Source: Porphyra umbilicalis
Taxonomy: Eukaryota; Rhodophyta; Bangiophyceae; Bangiales; Bangiaceae
Assembly (NCBI GenBank): GCA_002049455.2
Contig: KV918882.1
Coordinates: 1-64,000, forward strand
Direction: 5' to 3'
Length of the DNA: 64,000 nt
The notes under the pieces are model-generated. The model ran no database searches. It had not been told where the DNA came from and saw only the letters and a program-made list of their open reading frames with translations. The position numbers and the translations under genes are program-made. Shown here in pieces: positions 42,854 through 55,300 of the stretch. Within the stretch, counting starts at the first letter, position 1. Each line of letters opens with the position of its first letter.

Positions 42854-43313
42854 TATGGCGCCAAATGTGTTTCCCGTCACACGAGCGAGTGCTTCACCCG
42901 TTCTACAAACATTGTTGGGATGACTGACAGAGCAATTGAGGGTGTAACTGCACAGCCCAGTTCGTCGTTGCAGAACTCGAGCGCGTCCAATGAGAACTGC
43001 GCGTGCAACACATGCGGATCGGGCGTTTGAGGGCACGGAATGGATCCGGTTTCGGGGGAGAAATGCAGGCAAAGCAAGTGCACGGGATTTACCAGCTGCC
43101 CGCGTCAATGTCCCATTTCCGCCACGGCCGGATGGCTGGTGCGCATCCGCTCGAGCTCGATCCTCGCCTGGGGCGCGCCGCGCCGTCATTTTTGGCGCAG
43201 CGGCTGCGCCGCCCGCCCAGCCTGGGTGCACCGGTGAGGGGGCTGCTCCAGGCCCCTGGGCGCCGCCGCGTTTCGCGCGTCCACCGCCACCGCTGCGGCC
43301 GCTCGGGGGGGGG

Positions 43314-45395
43314 GGCGCGCTTCTTTTGGCGCTACCCGCCCGGCCGCGGCCGCTGGGGGCGCGCCGCGGGCGCACGCTCGGGGGGCGGGCGCACCGCTTT
43401 TTGCGCGCGCCCCGCCGCCACCGCCGCCACCGCCGCCACCGCCGCCGCCCGCAGGCGGCTGGGGGGCGGCCCTGGGGGCTCCTCGGTGGCCCGTTTTCGT
43501 CGCCGTCGGCGCCCGCGCCGGCGCTGGGGCCGCCCGCGGGCGGTTCGGGGGTGGGCCCTGCGGCGGCGGTGGGTGGCCCGCTTTCGGCGCCACCGCCACC
43601 GCCCGCCGCCGCCGCCGCCGCTCGCGGGGTCGCTGGGGGGGGGCTGTGCGCGCTTCTTTTGGCGCCGCCCGCCGCACCGCGGCCGCCCGGGGCGGCCGCC
43701 GCCAGCACCGCGGTGCGTGGGGTCGCTGGGGCGGGGGCGGCGCGCTTCTTTTGGCGCTACCCGCCCGGCCGCGGCCGCTGGGGGCGCGCCGCGGGCGCAC
43801 GCTCGGGGGGGCGGGCGCACCGCTTTTTGCGCGCGCCCCGCCGCCACCGCCGCCACCTCCGCCACCGCCGCCACCGCCGCCGCCCGCAGGCGGCTGGGGG
43901 GCGGCCCTGGGGGCTCCTCGGTGGCCCGTTTTCGTCGCCGTCGGCGCTCGCGCCGGCGCTGGGGCCGCCCGCGGGCGGTTCGGGGGTGGGCCCTGCGGCG
44001 GCGGTGGGTGGCCCGCTTTCGGCGCCACCGCCACCGCCCGCCGCCGCCGCCGCCGCTCGCGGGGTCGCTGGGGGGGGGCTGTGCGCGCTTCTTTTGGCGC
44101 CGCCCGCCGCACCGCGGCCGCCCGGGGCGGCCGCCGCCAGCACCGCGGTGCGTGGGGTCGCTGGGGCGGGGGCGGCGCGCTTCTTTTGGCGCTACCCGCC
44201 CGGCCGCGGCCGCTGGGGGCGCGCCGCGGGCGCACGCTCGGGGGGGCGGGCGCACCGCTTTTTGCGCGCGCCCCGCCGCCACCGCCGCCACCACCGCCAC
44301 CGCCGCCGCCCGCAGGCGGCTGGGGGGCGGCCCTGGGGGCTCCTCGGTGGCCCGTTTTCGTCGCCGTCGGCGCCCGCGCCGGCGCTGGGGCCGTCCGCGG
44401 GCGGTTCGGGGGTGGGCCCTGCGGCGGCGGTGGGTGGCCCGCTTTCGGCGCCACCGCCACCGCCCGCCGCCGCCGCCGCCGCTCGCGGGGTCGCTGGGGG
44501 GAGGGTGTGCGCGCTTCTTTTGGCGCCGCCCGCCGCACCGCGGCCGCCCGGGGCGGCCGCCGCCAGCACTGCGGTGCGTGGGGTCGCTGGGGCGGGGGCG
44601 GCGCGCTTCTTTTGGCGCTACCCGCCCGGCCGCGGCCGCTGGGGGCGCGCCGCGGGCGCACGCTCGGGGGGGCGGGCGCACCGCTTTTTGCGCGCGCCCC
44701 GCCGCCACCGCCGCCACCGCCGCCACCGCCGCCGCCCGCAGGCGGCTGGGGGGCGGCCCTGGGGGCTCCTCGGTGGCCCGTTTTCGTCGCCGTCGGCGCT
44801 CGCGCCGGCGCTGGGGCCGCCCGCGGGCGGTTCGGGGGTGGGCCCTGCGGCGGCGGTGGGTGGCCCGCTTTCGGCGCCACCGCCACCGCCCGCCGCCGCC
44901 GCCGCCGCTCGCGGGGTCGCTGGGGGGGGGCTGTGCGCGCTTCTTTTGGCGCCGCCCGCCGCACCGCGGCCGCCCGGGGCGGCCGCCGCCAGCACCGCGG
45001 TGCGTGGGGTCGCTGGGGCGGGGGCGGCGCGCTTCTTTTGGCGCTACCCGCCCGGCCGCGGCCGCTGGGGGCGCGCCGCGGGCGCACGCTCGGGGGGGCG
45101 GGCGCACCGCTTTTTGCGCGCGCCCCGCCGCCACCGCCGCCACCGCCGCCACCGCCGCCGCCCGCAGGCGGCTGGGGGGCGGCCCTGGGGGCTCCTCGGT
45201 GGCCCGTTTTCGTCGCCGTCGGCGCCCGCGCCGGCGCTGGGGCCGCCCGCGGGCGGTTCGGGGGTGGGCCCTGCGGCGGCGGTGGGTGGCCCGCTTTCGG
45301 CGCCACCGCCACCGCCCGCCGCCGCCGCCGCCGCTCGCGGGGTCGCTGGGGGGGGGTGTGCGCGCTTCTTTTGGCGCCGGCCGCCCGGGTGCGGC
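43314..45395. repeat. Satellite of 426-bp units, five copies
   Basis: Units begin near 43314, 43740, 44175, 44601 and 45027 with GCGCTTCTTTTGGCGCTACC. Four have a 426-bp period; the second is 9 bp longer through extra CCGCCACC units. Copies differ at only a few positions. The motif GCGCTTCTTTTGGCG occurs twice per unit, showing an older sub-repeat. Because 426 is a multiple of three, several frames are open throughout on both strands and give Arg/Pro/Gly/Ala-rich repeat strings, so I do not call a gene. Degenerate units continue to about 45470. Confidence 0.95.
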
Positions 45396-46058
45396 CGCTA
45401 GGGGTGCTGCGCGGGTGCACACTGGGGGTGGTGGATGAGCCGCGTTTTGCGCGCCCCCGTTGCCACCGCCGCGGCGCCCGCTGTCGGTGCTATCACGGGC
45501 GCCACCGCCACCTCCTCACGCGGGCGGCCCTTTTGGGTCCCCGGGCGGCTCTGTGCGCACTACCTAGTTGCTCCGCGAGCCGCGTGGTTGCTGCTCAGAG
45601 CGCTGGACGGGAGATGTGGCGGGGTGAGCAGGGTCCCGCTTGTTTCTGGCGCCGGGTCTCCTTCGTAACTGACCCCGCCGCCATCCCCACTTCGGGCGTA
45701 ATGCGCGGGGCCCTAGGGCAGCGGTCGGCCGCACTTTCTTTCGCGCCGCGCCACCAGCGCGGCTGCCGGGTTGCTGTGCGTGCGCCGAGCTGGCTGCCAC
45801 GGCACCCTATGGTTTCGCCAATGGCGCCGCAGCGGCTGAGATGGGTGGGCCGTACGCCCTGTTCGGGCGTGGAGGCCGCCCGCGCTTTTTTTCCGCCGCC
45901 GCGGTCGCCGCGTGGTTGCGGATGGGCGGAGCCACAGCACCTGTCGGGCACCCGACCGGCCGCTCCTGGTCTCGGCGACAGCGCGGGGGAGGCGTCGCTG
46001 CCGTGCAACGAGGGGGGGAGGGATGCTTGGGGCGGTACCGGCGGGGCCGAGGTGGCTC
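45396..46058. other. Degenerate satellite edge and upstream region of the 46235 gene
   Basis: Diverged satellite motifs (GCGCGTTTTGCGCGCCCC) fade by about 45560; the rest is GC-rich with no recognisable feature until the TATA box. Confidence 0.45.
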
Positions 46059-46066
46059 CTATATAG
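46059..46066 (+). promoter_or_regulatory. TATA box (CTATATAG)
   Basis: 169 nt upstream of the ATG at 46235, followed by a pyrimidine-rich leader. The most canonical TATA-type box in the window. Confidence 0.6.
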
Positions 46067-46234
46067 CCGACCAGTCGTCCTGTTGAGCGTGCGCCATTTG
46101 CTCCCCCGTCTACACACCATCGACGTCGTCAGTGACCTTCACCACCCCATCACCCTCCCCCTCTCCCTCGTCCACACCCGTGCCTCCGCGTCACTTACCA
46201 CTCCCCCTCTTCCTCTGACTATCTCCTCCGCGTC

Positions 46235-47281
46235 ATGGACGCTACGGTCTCCTACCCAGCTGCGGTCGACGTTTCGGTCGCCGTGACCGGCATGCTGGCG
46301 GCAGCAGCTCCACCGGCCTCCAAGACCACAGTCGGCATCTCCACGGCGTCTACGAAGGTGCCGTTGGCCGCACCGTCGGCGGCTGCGGCGTGCTCCCCGA
46401 AGGCGACGATGCGCACGCCGACGTCCTTGGTGCCTTTCCATGCTACAGCCACGGGGGGTGCCGAGGCGGCGGTCACTCCGTGTCCTCCTGCGTCCACGGT
46501 TGGCCTGCCCGCTGGCGCCGCGGTCGCCACCGCGACTCTGGAAGGTGTGCCACTCGCCGTTGCGGAGGACGTCGCCACTGTTGCGGGCGACGTGGCCGGC
46601 GGTGCCCACCCCACCGTGGGGCCGCTTGAGTCCCCTGTCGTCCTCGGCAGCAGAGCAGACGCGACGGGCGGGGAGCCCCCGTCGTCGACGACCCCGGCGC
46701 GTGCTCCTGCATCCGGCAGCGCTGCCGGCACCGAGTCGGCCGCCATTGTCACCACCGGTGCCACGGCCGGCACTGCGGCTGGGTCGGCGGCGGCGCTCGA
46801 GCGTGGGGCAGCCGCGGCGAGCAACCGGAACAGCCCGCTGATGCGCCGGCTGGCCACGTACGTGGCGGCCATCACCGGCAAGGGCATGGCAGCAGTTCCT
46901 ACTACCACGCTACGTGCGCTCGGCGCGCTCGTGTCGGCTGCCGAGGAGGTCGAGGCTCACCTCGGCCTATGCGTCCTAGTACACGCCTCAGGTGTGGACG
47001 CGGCGGGCAACGTCGGGTACCTCACGTTGGCGGGAAAGGGCAGGTACGAGGACCCTGACGTTCTGCGCGTCTTGTCGGACGTGCACCAGTACGCGCGGTG
47101 CGCCGATGTGTTGGCACAAGCTTCTGTGCCATGCGGCTCGCGGTCGGCGCGCCTGGTCGGCGCGGCCACCCGGCCGACGCCATTCGTCTCCCCTTTGCCG
47201 CCCATCTCTGACGAGGACATGGAGCTCTACGACGTCATGACCTCGCCGTTCGACGACGAGCTGCCGCCGCCCGTTGAGTAG
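46235..47281 (+). CDS. Unknown protein, upstream coding region of a stop-separated pair
   Basis: 348 residues. An Ala/Thr/Val-rich first half leads to a better-ordered C-terminal part: NSPLMRRLATYVAAITGKG, LVSAAEEVEAHLGLCVLVH, GNVGYLTLAGKGRYEDPDV, VLRVLSDVHQYARCADVLA, and an acidic end ISDEDMELYDVM ... DELPPPVE. No family recognised. It ends at a single TAG (47279-47281), after which the same frame stays open (CAG CGG CTG ...) into the next coding region. Together with the next region and the transposase at 52398 it may belong to one mobile element. A TATA box lies upstream. Confidence 0.7.
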   Translation: MDATVSYPAAVDVSVAVTGMLAAAAPPASKTTVGISTASTKVPLAAPSAAAACSPKATMRTPTSLVPFHATATGGAEAAVTPCPPASTVGLPAGAAVATATLEGVPLAVAEDVATVAGDVAGGAHPTVGPLESPVVLGSRADATGGEPPSSTTPARAPASGSAAGTESAAIVTTGATAGTAAGSAAALERGAAAASNRNSPLMRRLATYVAAITGKGMAAVPTTTLRALGALVSAAEEVEAHLGLCVLVHASGVDAAGNVGYLTLAGKGRYEDPDVLRVLSDVHQYARCADVLAQASVPCGSRSARLVGAATRPTPFVSPLPPISDEDMELYDVMTSPFDDELPPPVE

Positions 47282-47302
47282 CAGCGGCTGGCCCGCCGGG
47301 TC

Positions 47303-48720
47303 ATGCGGTCGCGCTCGAACTCCCCCACCCCTGCCTCTCCGGACGAGGGCGACAGCTCGGGTGGCGGCGCCCCTGCGCCCGCCGACGGCTCCAGCGACGG
47401 AGGCCCCCCACCCGTCGACTCGCGCGTGCCCTTTTTGCTCGAGTCCATCCTCCCCCCCCCGTCTACATGCCCGAGAAGGAAATTGAAGACATCCTCTTGG
47501 AGCTGATGAAGATTGGCCCCGCCTCCAAGCTGGTAAGGAACGTGCACAAGGTCATCATCTTCGTCCTTGCCGCTAAGTTCGGCGTGCACCCACGCACTGT
47601 GCAGGAGGGGCTCTCCCGCTGGTGGCCGCACCGGTTGATCGTCAACCAGGCCGGCGACGGGCAGGTGTCGGGCGGACGCTGGCCTCTCGGGGTCAGCGTA
47701 CGCACGTCGCTCCTTCCTACAACGCAACGGACTCGCGGTGGCGGCGGCGAGGACGGCCGCACGGCCGGCCGCCGCGTTGTCACGCTGACGGGCGTGCCCA
47801 ACAGCGAGCGGTGCACGCAGGAGGCCGCCGTGGCTTCTCTCCTCCTATTGTGGGGCAAAGAGCACCGCGTGCGCAAGCCCATCCGGACGGCGCTGTTCCG
47901 AGCGCAACTCGCCTACCAGGCCAAGCAGAACCGGATAGCATCATCAACTCGCAAAGCAAGCGAGGCGGCAGCGGCGGCAGGCTTGGCGGTCACTCCCGGC
48001 GTGGCGGCTGCAGGCGCGGCGGCAGCAGCAGCCGGTCGGGGGACCAACGGAGGCGGCCGCCACGTTGTGCTCGCCCCGCGGCCGGCGACGCCGCAAGCTG
48101 TGGGCGCGGCGGTCGAGAACATCACCGCCGCTCCTAGCGCGTTGGCGGCAACTACTCCAGGCGTCTCTTCGGTCTTGGCCGCGCGTGCTGCGGCCCGTGC
48201 AGCAGCGGCAACGGGCCCGGTGTTCCGCACGCTTCCCGCTGTGCAGCCGCCAACGTCGTCCACCAAGCGCGGCGCGGCGGGAGCGTCGGGAGCGGCGGGG
48301 GGAAGCCCCACTAAGCGCATTTGCCGAACTGCCGTCCGGGAGCGCGGCGCGTCGGCCGCTGTTGCCGTGACCGCGTCTTCTGATGCAGCACGTGCCACTG
48401 CCGCGCCCGCTTTTTCTGCGCCTTTGGTATCTCCTTTTCATTCTTTGATGGGTGTTGACGAAGGGCCGCATGACCTGCTCGACGAAGACGGTCTCCAAGT
48501 CGCGCACGGGGTGGTGCAACCTGAGCGCAAGGTCCTGCACGGCCGCGCCATTCCGGAAGGTCTGCTCGTCGTGCTCCTCCAGGGAGTTTTCAACCCTCGT
48601 TGCCTCTACGCGCACCAGAAGGACTTCCCGATGGAACTGCCGGGGGAGGTAGCCCGTCCGCTGGGAGACGCGGTCGGCAGCTACATCGTTTGGGACCGCG
48701 AGCTCGTCCTGCCGGCTTAG
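47303..48720 (+). CDS. Unknown protein, downstream coding region; frame shifts at a 9-C run
   Basis: From ATG 47303, in the same frame as the upstream gene, it reads MRSRSNSPTPASPDEGDSS up to PFLLESILPPP. At the C run 47452-47460 the sense continues in another frame: VYMPEKEIEDILLELMKIG, then KVIIFVLAAKFGVHPRTVQ (a helix-turn-helix-like stretch), WWPHRLIVNQAGDGQVSGG, SERCTQEAAVASLLLLWGK. A long Ala-rich region with Lys/Arg clusters (STKRGAAG, SPTKRICR) suggests nuclear localisation. The C-terminus holds VSPFHSLMGVDEGPHDLLD and IPEGLLVVLLQGVFNPRCL. The shorter ATG at 47467 begins inside the second frame. Not recognised; DNA binding is a guess from the KFGVHPRTVQ motif and basic clusters. Confidence 0.65.
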
Positions 48721-51700
48721 GTTTTTTCTTGTTGTCGTCGTACCTCTCCTTTGTCGTCGGTCTGCTCGTTTGTGCTTCGTCAATGGCTCTTGTACGCACT
48801 TGCTTGTCCCTGCTGTCTCTGTCCTTTGTTTTTTCCGATCAGTTGTGCCGTGTTGCATCCCGTGTACTTGATAGGGGTCCTTTATGTATTTGCATGCCAC
48901 TAAATGCGTTTACCATCTTGTCTTGACCGCAGCCTTTTGCTTGACTCTCCTGTGCTCGTATGGATCCTTGCTCCACCCATCCGTCGCGAACAGGGGCGTA
49001 CGGCTTGCAGCCGCCCTCCTCGCTTGTCTGGCTGGGTGCCTTCTCTCTGCGACCATGGCTTCACTCTGCAACCATAGCATCCGCCCGGACTAGCTTTGTT
49101 CAAGAACAGGATAGCGCTCAGCAGTGATGGGAGATGAGTGAGGTGGTGGGGGGGTTCGCTGTGTAGGTGGGCACTGTGCAGGCCGAGACCAGGTCAGCTG
49201 CAACAATGAAGGAGCATGAAACGGTGTGATGGCGGGAGGGGGTCACGGGAGCCGTACGGGCGCTAGGAAGAGAGAAAAATAGACGAGAAGCGTGCTTTCC
49301 TCCAGCTGTCATCGTCTCTTACGATGTCTGCGCGTGGTGTATGGAGGGCGTCCTGATTTAGAAAACTCCTGGTCGGCGTGCATACGTGGTCCCTGGGCGG
49401 GTCGCCGCGGCACGGACAATGCAGCGGGCGAACGGCGTAAGAAGTGTATGGAAACGTTGACCACCCCTGTCGGGTGGCCATGCCGGTGACGGCCACGTCG
49501 ACCGCGGCGGAAGCAGGGCAGGGGCAGCGGCTGGGGCTGACTCCGAGTGGGACAGAGACATCTACCGTGTCCCACAGATAGAGGGGGGAAGGCGTGTCAC
49601 TGCAGGCGCGAAGGAGGGATAGCGAAGCTCCCCCTATCCGGAGACGGCCAGGCGATGGCAAACATCGGAGCATGAAGTCCCACGGCAGTGGTCGTGGCGC
49701 GGGCGGGTGACCGGCCGTGCAGCAGACGGGGCCGCCATTGGCCCGTGGCTGCCTGTAGCAGCCATCTCTGTCTCCAGCACAGGGGAGGGTGGCTTTCGCC
49801 ACGTGCCGCACCTGAGCCTCCGATAAAGGGCTTCCTGTGGCCCTCACGCTGCGCGCCCAGAAGTGCAGTCCCTGTGCCTCCCCCACACAAAACTTCCATC
49901 CACAAAGGCCGCCAGCAATGAAGCGCCTCCCTGGTCCCTTCCAAGCGTCCTCCAATGATGGGAGCGCAAGATCTTTCTGGGTGTCCCTTTCGCCCTTCAC
50001 AGCGGTCCACTGCCCCTTGCGCGACCAGGGCGCGCGCACCACCATTCGCCAAGACGTGCTGATCTAGCAGGGCAGGGGCGGTTGGGGGCAACCCGCGCAC
50101 GGGATGGCACAAAACGGCCGGCTCCAAGCGGCCGGCCGCAAGCGACCCACTCCAAGCAGCTAGCCGCCTGCGCGCTGTCCTGAGTTCTCTTGTGTGGAGG
50201 AGCACGGCGGTCTCAGCAACTGTGCAGCGTGTCCACACGAGACGGCCCGATCCGCTTACGGCACGTGCGGCACTGTCAAGTATCACAAACTCACGGCCGC
50301 GATTAGACGAGAAAATATCACATGAAGGCACACAGCCACTCATTGGACGAACGCGCGAAGCGCCGCACCGGTTGGCCATCCCATTTTCGTGCATTGTCAT
50401 ACCCCCCGCTTCCCACGCCGACGACTCCGACCGACGCTCTCCCGCTCCAAGAGGGTATGCCAGGGCCCCTGTGGTGGTCTTTTCGCATGGCTTGAAGAGG
50501 GGTAGGGAGGGCAGGCGACTTGACGGCCATGAATGTGCTGGCTGTGACACTGGCGACTGAGCAAACCACTTCTGCGGGACGGCTGTGAGGGTGCCGGTAG
50601 CGCCGGCGGTCAAACAGCGGTGCCGGTGGTGGAAACGCTGCCACATCGGTGGCCACTACGTCGCAAGTGCGCTCTCTATGGCACCCGTTCCCTCTCTTAG
50701 GGCTGATGGCCGGCCGGCGTGATGCTACCGAGCCGCTGCCACTCCCCCTTCCCTCTTCGCTCTGGGCTGCCTCGCCGAGCCTCAACTGACAAATCGGAGG
50801 GCAGAGGCATTCTCGCAGGAGGCAGGAACTGAAGCGAGGGACCAACTGAGACTCTCCTCTACTAAACCGCATGAGAGCCTGGGTGGGAATGCGTAAAACT
50901 CAGCGCCATCTTGATGAAGATGTATCCTCCATGGCCTGCGCACCACTTTCCCGCACCTCTGAGGACCGGTACCTAGGTAAGTCAACTGGATTCGTGAAAG
51001 AGACGCGGCACATACGGGACAGGCAGCACTATGTATTCTCGTCCACTTCCCTGCACACACCCTGGTGACCCACAGTGCGCAGCCGCATGTTGCCTTGTTG
51101 AAAGCAAGCTGCTTCATCATGTGTGCCAACTGCTGTGCGAGGGTGGTCCCCGCGTGAGTAGAGGAGCTAAAAGACAGGACCTTGAGAGCGGGTGAGTGGG
51201 CGGGGTCTGAGACACCATTGGTGGCGACAGCTGATCCAGCCTTGAATGATAGCGCGATTTATCGATCCCTCGAAGGCGGGAGGTTAATGGCCGCTGCGGC
51301 AGTGAGTTGGCAGAGGGTGCGCGCTCGTTTATCGATTGGGTGGGACGTCTTCATACCTGTGGTCTGTGGTCGTTTACTGCATGTGTTGGAACGGGCCGCA
51401 ATAAAGAGGGTGCTGGAGATGTGAGCAGCTCTAGACATGCGTGCGTCCAGGAGGGTACAGGGCGCGTCGGAACCACACACCCCATGCGGGTAAGGAGGAC
51501 GGATAGGAACGGTGCGCAGCGAGATGACAAGCGCGCGTGACGCATTGCCGGGCGGCTCCTTGCAGGCGCGAAAGTAGCGGTGTCGGGCGGCGGGCGGGCC
51601 AGACGCAGACTTGTGGGGGCACGCGTGGTGGCTGGCCACGGGAGGAACCGCGCGAGTGCGACTGAAGGCGAGGGCCGAGAGTCGAGGAAGCGGGCGTACT

Positions 51701-52397
51701 CCTGAGATGGACGGGGGCCACCTGAAGAGTACATGAGTGAGCCACCCGTGGGCTAGCCACGGGTGAGCGAGATGGCGTGGGCTAGCCATGCATGCGCGGG
51801 ATTCCTAGGTCACAACACTCTTCACCCACTACTGTCCAAGGTAATGCCCGCACGCTGTGCCGCACATGCGCGCGAGAGCGGTGATACGCGTGACACTGCC
51901 TGTGTGCCTGCCTTCCGCGCCACCTACCAGCGGCCACAGTGACTGCAAGGTGGATGGCTCGGCGGCAGTGAGGCGCCGCCAGCCTCCGCTGAGTAAGCAG
52001 TAATGTGATCGCTGGACTTAAGTTCGTCTTCGCGCGTCCAGTCCGAAGTTACGTCTGTGGGAAGGTCCACACTCAGTCTCCACGCCGGTATACAGAGGAG
52101 ATCAGCGGCGGCTGTCGGTAGAGGCTCACCGCCACTCCGCCACTGCCACCGGTCCTCGGCGTCGCTGAGCCCCCGTTCCCCCCCCTTCATCTCCCTTGCC
52201 CCCTTACATAGTCCGTTCACGCGCCACCCCCCCCTTTAGTCTTTACGAGGCAGTGGCCGCCCCTGAGTTGCGGCGCTTTTTGTTTTCTCACATGTTTTTT
52301 CCTCCCGGGTGGACGCTGCCACCAGCTGGCGCGGCGCCTGGCGATCGTGCCCACTCTGCTGCTCGGTGACGCTGTTTTTCGCCGCCGTGACGGTGGC
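48721..52397. other. Intergenic DNA between the 46-48 kb genes and the transposase
   Basis: Starts with a T-rich 3' region (48721-48850) and continues with ordinary-complexity DNA. The longest open frame (minus strand, 50646 to 49597) has no domain or promoter-like box and is not called. TGGGCTAGCCACG-type short repeats occur at about 51745-51790. Confidence 0.45.
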
Positions 52398-55300
52398 ATG
52401 GCGGATGCCGGCGATGGCTCGGACGAAGACGCGTCGGCTGATCTACCAGTGCAGTCGCCGCCCATGCTTGCCGTTCGCCGGTGTGCCCAGGCGGTACCTA
52501 TCATCCTTGCGGAGGACCTCCGCGCCGCGCTCGCTTTCTTCCCCCAAGACTTCCGGGCGCGCCGCCCTCGCACCGACGATCCTCCCCGCCCCGCCAAGCG
52601 CGCCCGTCGGCGAAGGCCGCGAGGAGCGGACGGGGCGGGCCGCGCAGGGGGGGCGAGCGCGGCTGACGGGGCGGGCGGCGTGGCCGGCTCTGGCGACGGG
52701 CGGAGGCCCCGACAAAGACGGCGACGCGGCGCGCGGGACGCCGGTGCTGGAGCTGCTGACCCCAACGCTCCTGTTGAGCGGATTGACCCGATGGGGGCGG
52801 TGGATGACGACGTCGGCGGGGGCTCGGAGCTGTCCGAGCAAGAGCCAGACGTCGTGGACAACAGGCCGGAGGTGTTGGCGCTGATCGACGTCATCGCGTC
52901 GCGCATCACTCAAGCGCTGGGATTGGCGTTGTCGGCGGAGCCGGAGCCGATTGGGTCGCATGGCACGCTCTTTCGCGTTGCGTGCGTGGCCGATGGTGCC
53001 GCGGTGGTCCTTTCCGAGGGCGAGAGGGGGTACGCCGTGTGGTGTGCGCGCGTCCGCGGCGAGGTGCTCTTTCTCTGCTCCTGCGGCGGCCGGGGTGGCG
53101 CCGAGTCCGTGGAGATGCGCACGTCTGTCGGCTTGTCGTCCACGTGCTGCCACGCCCGGGCGCTTCAGGCGTCGGTGGTAACACTTTCGGCGGCTGCCGG
53201 CGCGGCCACCGCTAACGCCTTTCTGGACCGCTTCCCCAAGTTGGACAACGGGGAGGGAGCGTCGGTGACCGAGTACACGGCTCACTTCGCCACCAAGACG
53301 GAGCGGAAGCGGGGTGTGTTTGCGGTGCAGTCGGGGGGCGCCTGGGCGGTCGTCGTCATCCGCCCCCGAATGGGCAAGAGCCGCTCGAAGAAGCGGCAGC
53401 AGATGCGCGCCGCGTGCACGCAATTAAGCTGCGCAAAGGACCATTGGTGGTGTCGACATGCCGCGGCGGTGACAGAGTGGTGCACCGAGCTGCGGGCAAC
53501 AACCGCTGCCGCAAACGAGATGGGTGGCAACTTCACCGACCCCTTCAGAGACGTGCACCTGCCGGAAGCGCCGGCGGGTCGCTCGCCCGCGCCAGCCGTG
53601 CCGCCCGAGGCGGTGGTAGACGCGGCGTTCTCGGACGAGGCCCGCTGGCGAAGCTCCAGGAACTTCCTCCCCTGCTCGGGAGAGGTGTCGGACTGCCTGC
53701 TGTGGGACCAGCTAGCGGCCGCCGGTCGGGAGACGAACGAGCCGACCGTATTCCCCTCCGTCTTGTGCGAGGCGGTCTGTTTCAAGTGCGGCGCCGACTA
53801 CAACGGCTTAGGGGTGAAAAATTCGGGCGGCGTGCTGCACACACTGCGTGGCCGGGTGGCGGTGACTGTCCGGCGGTGGACGTGCGGGTGTGGAGAGCCC
53901 GTGCCGTACGACGGCGCCAGCGAGTCGCTCTTTGCGTCCACTTCCAAGACTATCTTCACGCGCACGTTTATGGACGTCATGTCGCAAATGGTGTTCACCG
54001 GCCACAGCACGCTCTCTTCCGCTGCGTCGGTGCTCTGCTTTTTGCTTGAGGTGACGAAGTCGCTGTCGGGCGCCTCCTCGGCCCTTGCCCGCCAGACGGT
54101 CATCTCGGCCGTCCACCGCTACGCGCGGACTTTGATCGTGCCCGCCTCTCTCTTCCGTTGTGCCAAGTGCAAGGTCGACGGCGACCGCCCGTACTGGGCC
54201 GTCATCGCCGACGGGGAGGTGCTCTCCATTCTGAGAAGCCAGTCGCAGCCGCTCTTCCGCGTGACGGAGGACGTGCGGGTCGTCGCAATCGACACTAGCT
54301 TTGTGTCTGTGCTGCCACTGGCGTCGTTGCGCGCCGCGGTCCGTAAGTCATTGACCTCCGAGCGCATGGAGGCGGTACGATTGTCAAAGACCGAGTTCTC
54401 CTCACTGCGGGACCTCGCCTCGTTTGTCGCGGACACCCCTGCGCCGCACGGGGCCGGCGTGGTAGTCGCCAACCCCATGACCTTGCAGTGGGCGGCTAGC
54501 CTCCTCTTCTTCTCTTACTTCTCCCTCGGGCTGACGGACCAGGCCCCGCCACCTGCCGCGGACTCGGAGGAAGCCGATGGAGACGACGGCGAGGACCGCG
54601 ACACTGGCGCTGAGCCTCCAGGCGGGACGCGTGACACCATCGGCGGTCGCGCAGTCAACGTCGACGCCGCCCAAGCGGCCTTTGCCGCCCCGATTGCGGG
54701 GGGCATCCCTGCTGCCGCGGCCGGCGCGGCTGTTGACGGGGCCGACGCCTCTCCTGGCAACGCCTTCCACGTGGCCGTGCCAATGGCCGAGGCGGTCGGC
54801 ACCGGGCTGCCGGCTATCGAGATGCGGGAGCGCTGGCGGACCGTGCGTCGCTTCCTCTCCACCTTTCTGGGGCAACCAGTATTGGGCGCGCTTGCTGGCT
54901 TGGACCGGCAGCGCATTCGGGCGCTGGCCGTCAAGATGGTACGCGCGCAGCAGGTGGAGGAGTGGCGGCGCTTTGCCGTCGCCGTCGAGTCAGTGGGCAT
55001 CGTGTGGCCCTTCCTCCGCCTCGTCGGCATGGGCGTCGACACGGACCCGCTGATGACGCGGGCTATTGCCGAGCTGATGCTCTACGCCTGCGACGTCGAC
55101 GACGTATGGGAGTCAGAGTGGCGGCGGCGCGCCCCCCCCGCCTCGATCGACTTTCAGAGCGAGTGGCGGGGCACATCTACCACCAAGCTGACGGCGCACG
55201 CGGCTGCTCAGCCGGGCCCACCCACCGCATCTCGACGCCTGGGCTGCAGCAGTCACTCCCTCGGGCGTGCCGACGCGCAGGCAGAGGAAGTGCGCAGCGG

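Noticed and set aside
42990-46066. About 800-codon open frames through the satellite
   Set aside because: Open in multiple frames because the unit length is a multiple of three; encoded strings are low-complexity and no domain is visible.
49597-50646. 349-codon ATG-started open frame on the minus strand
   Set aside because: No domain, signal peptide, promoter-like box or protein-like composition; length is possible by chance in GC-rich DNA.
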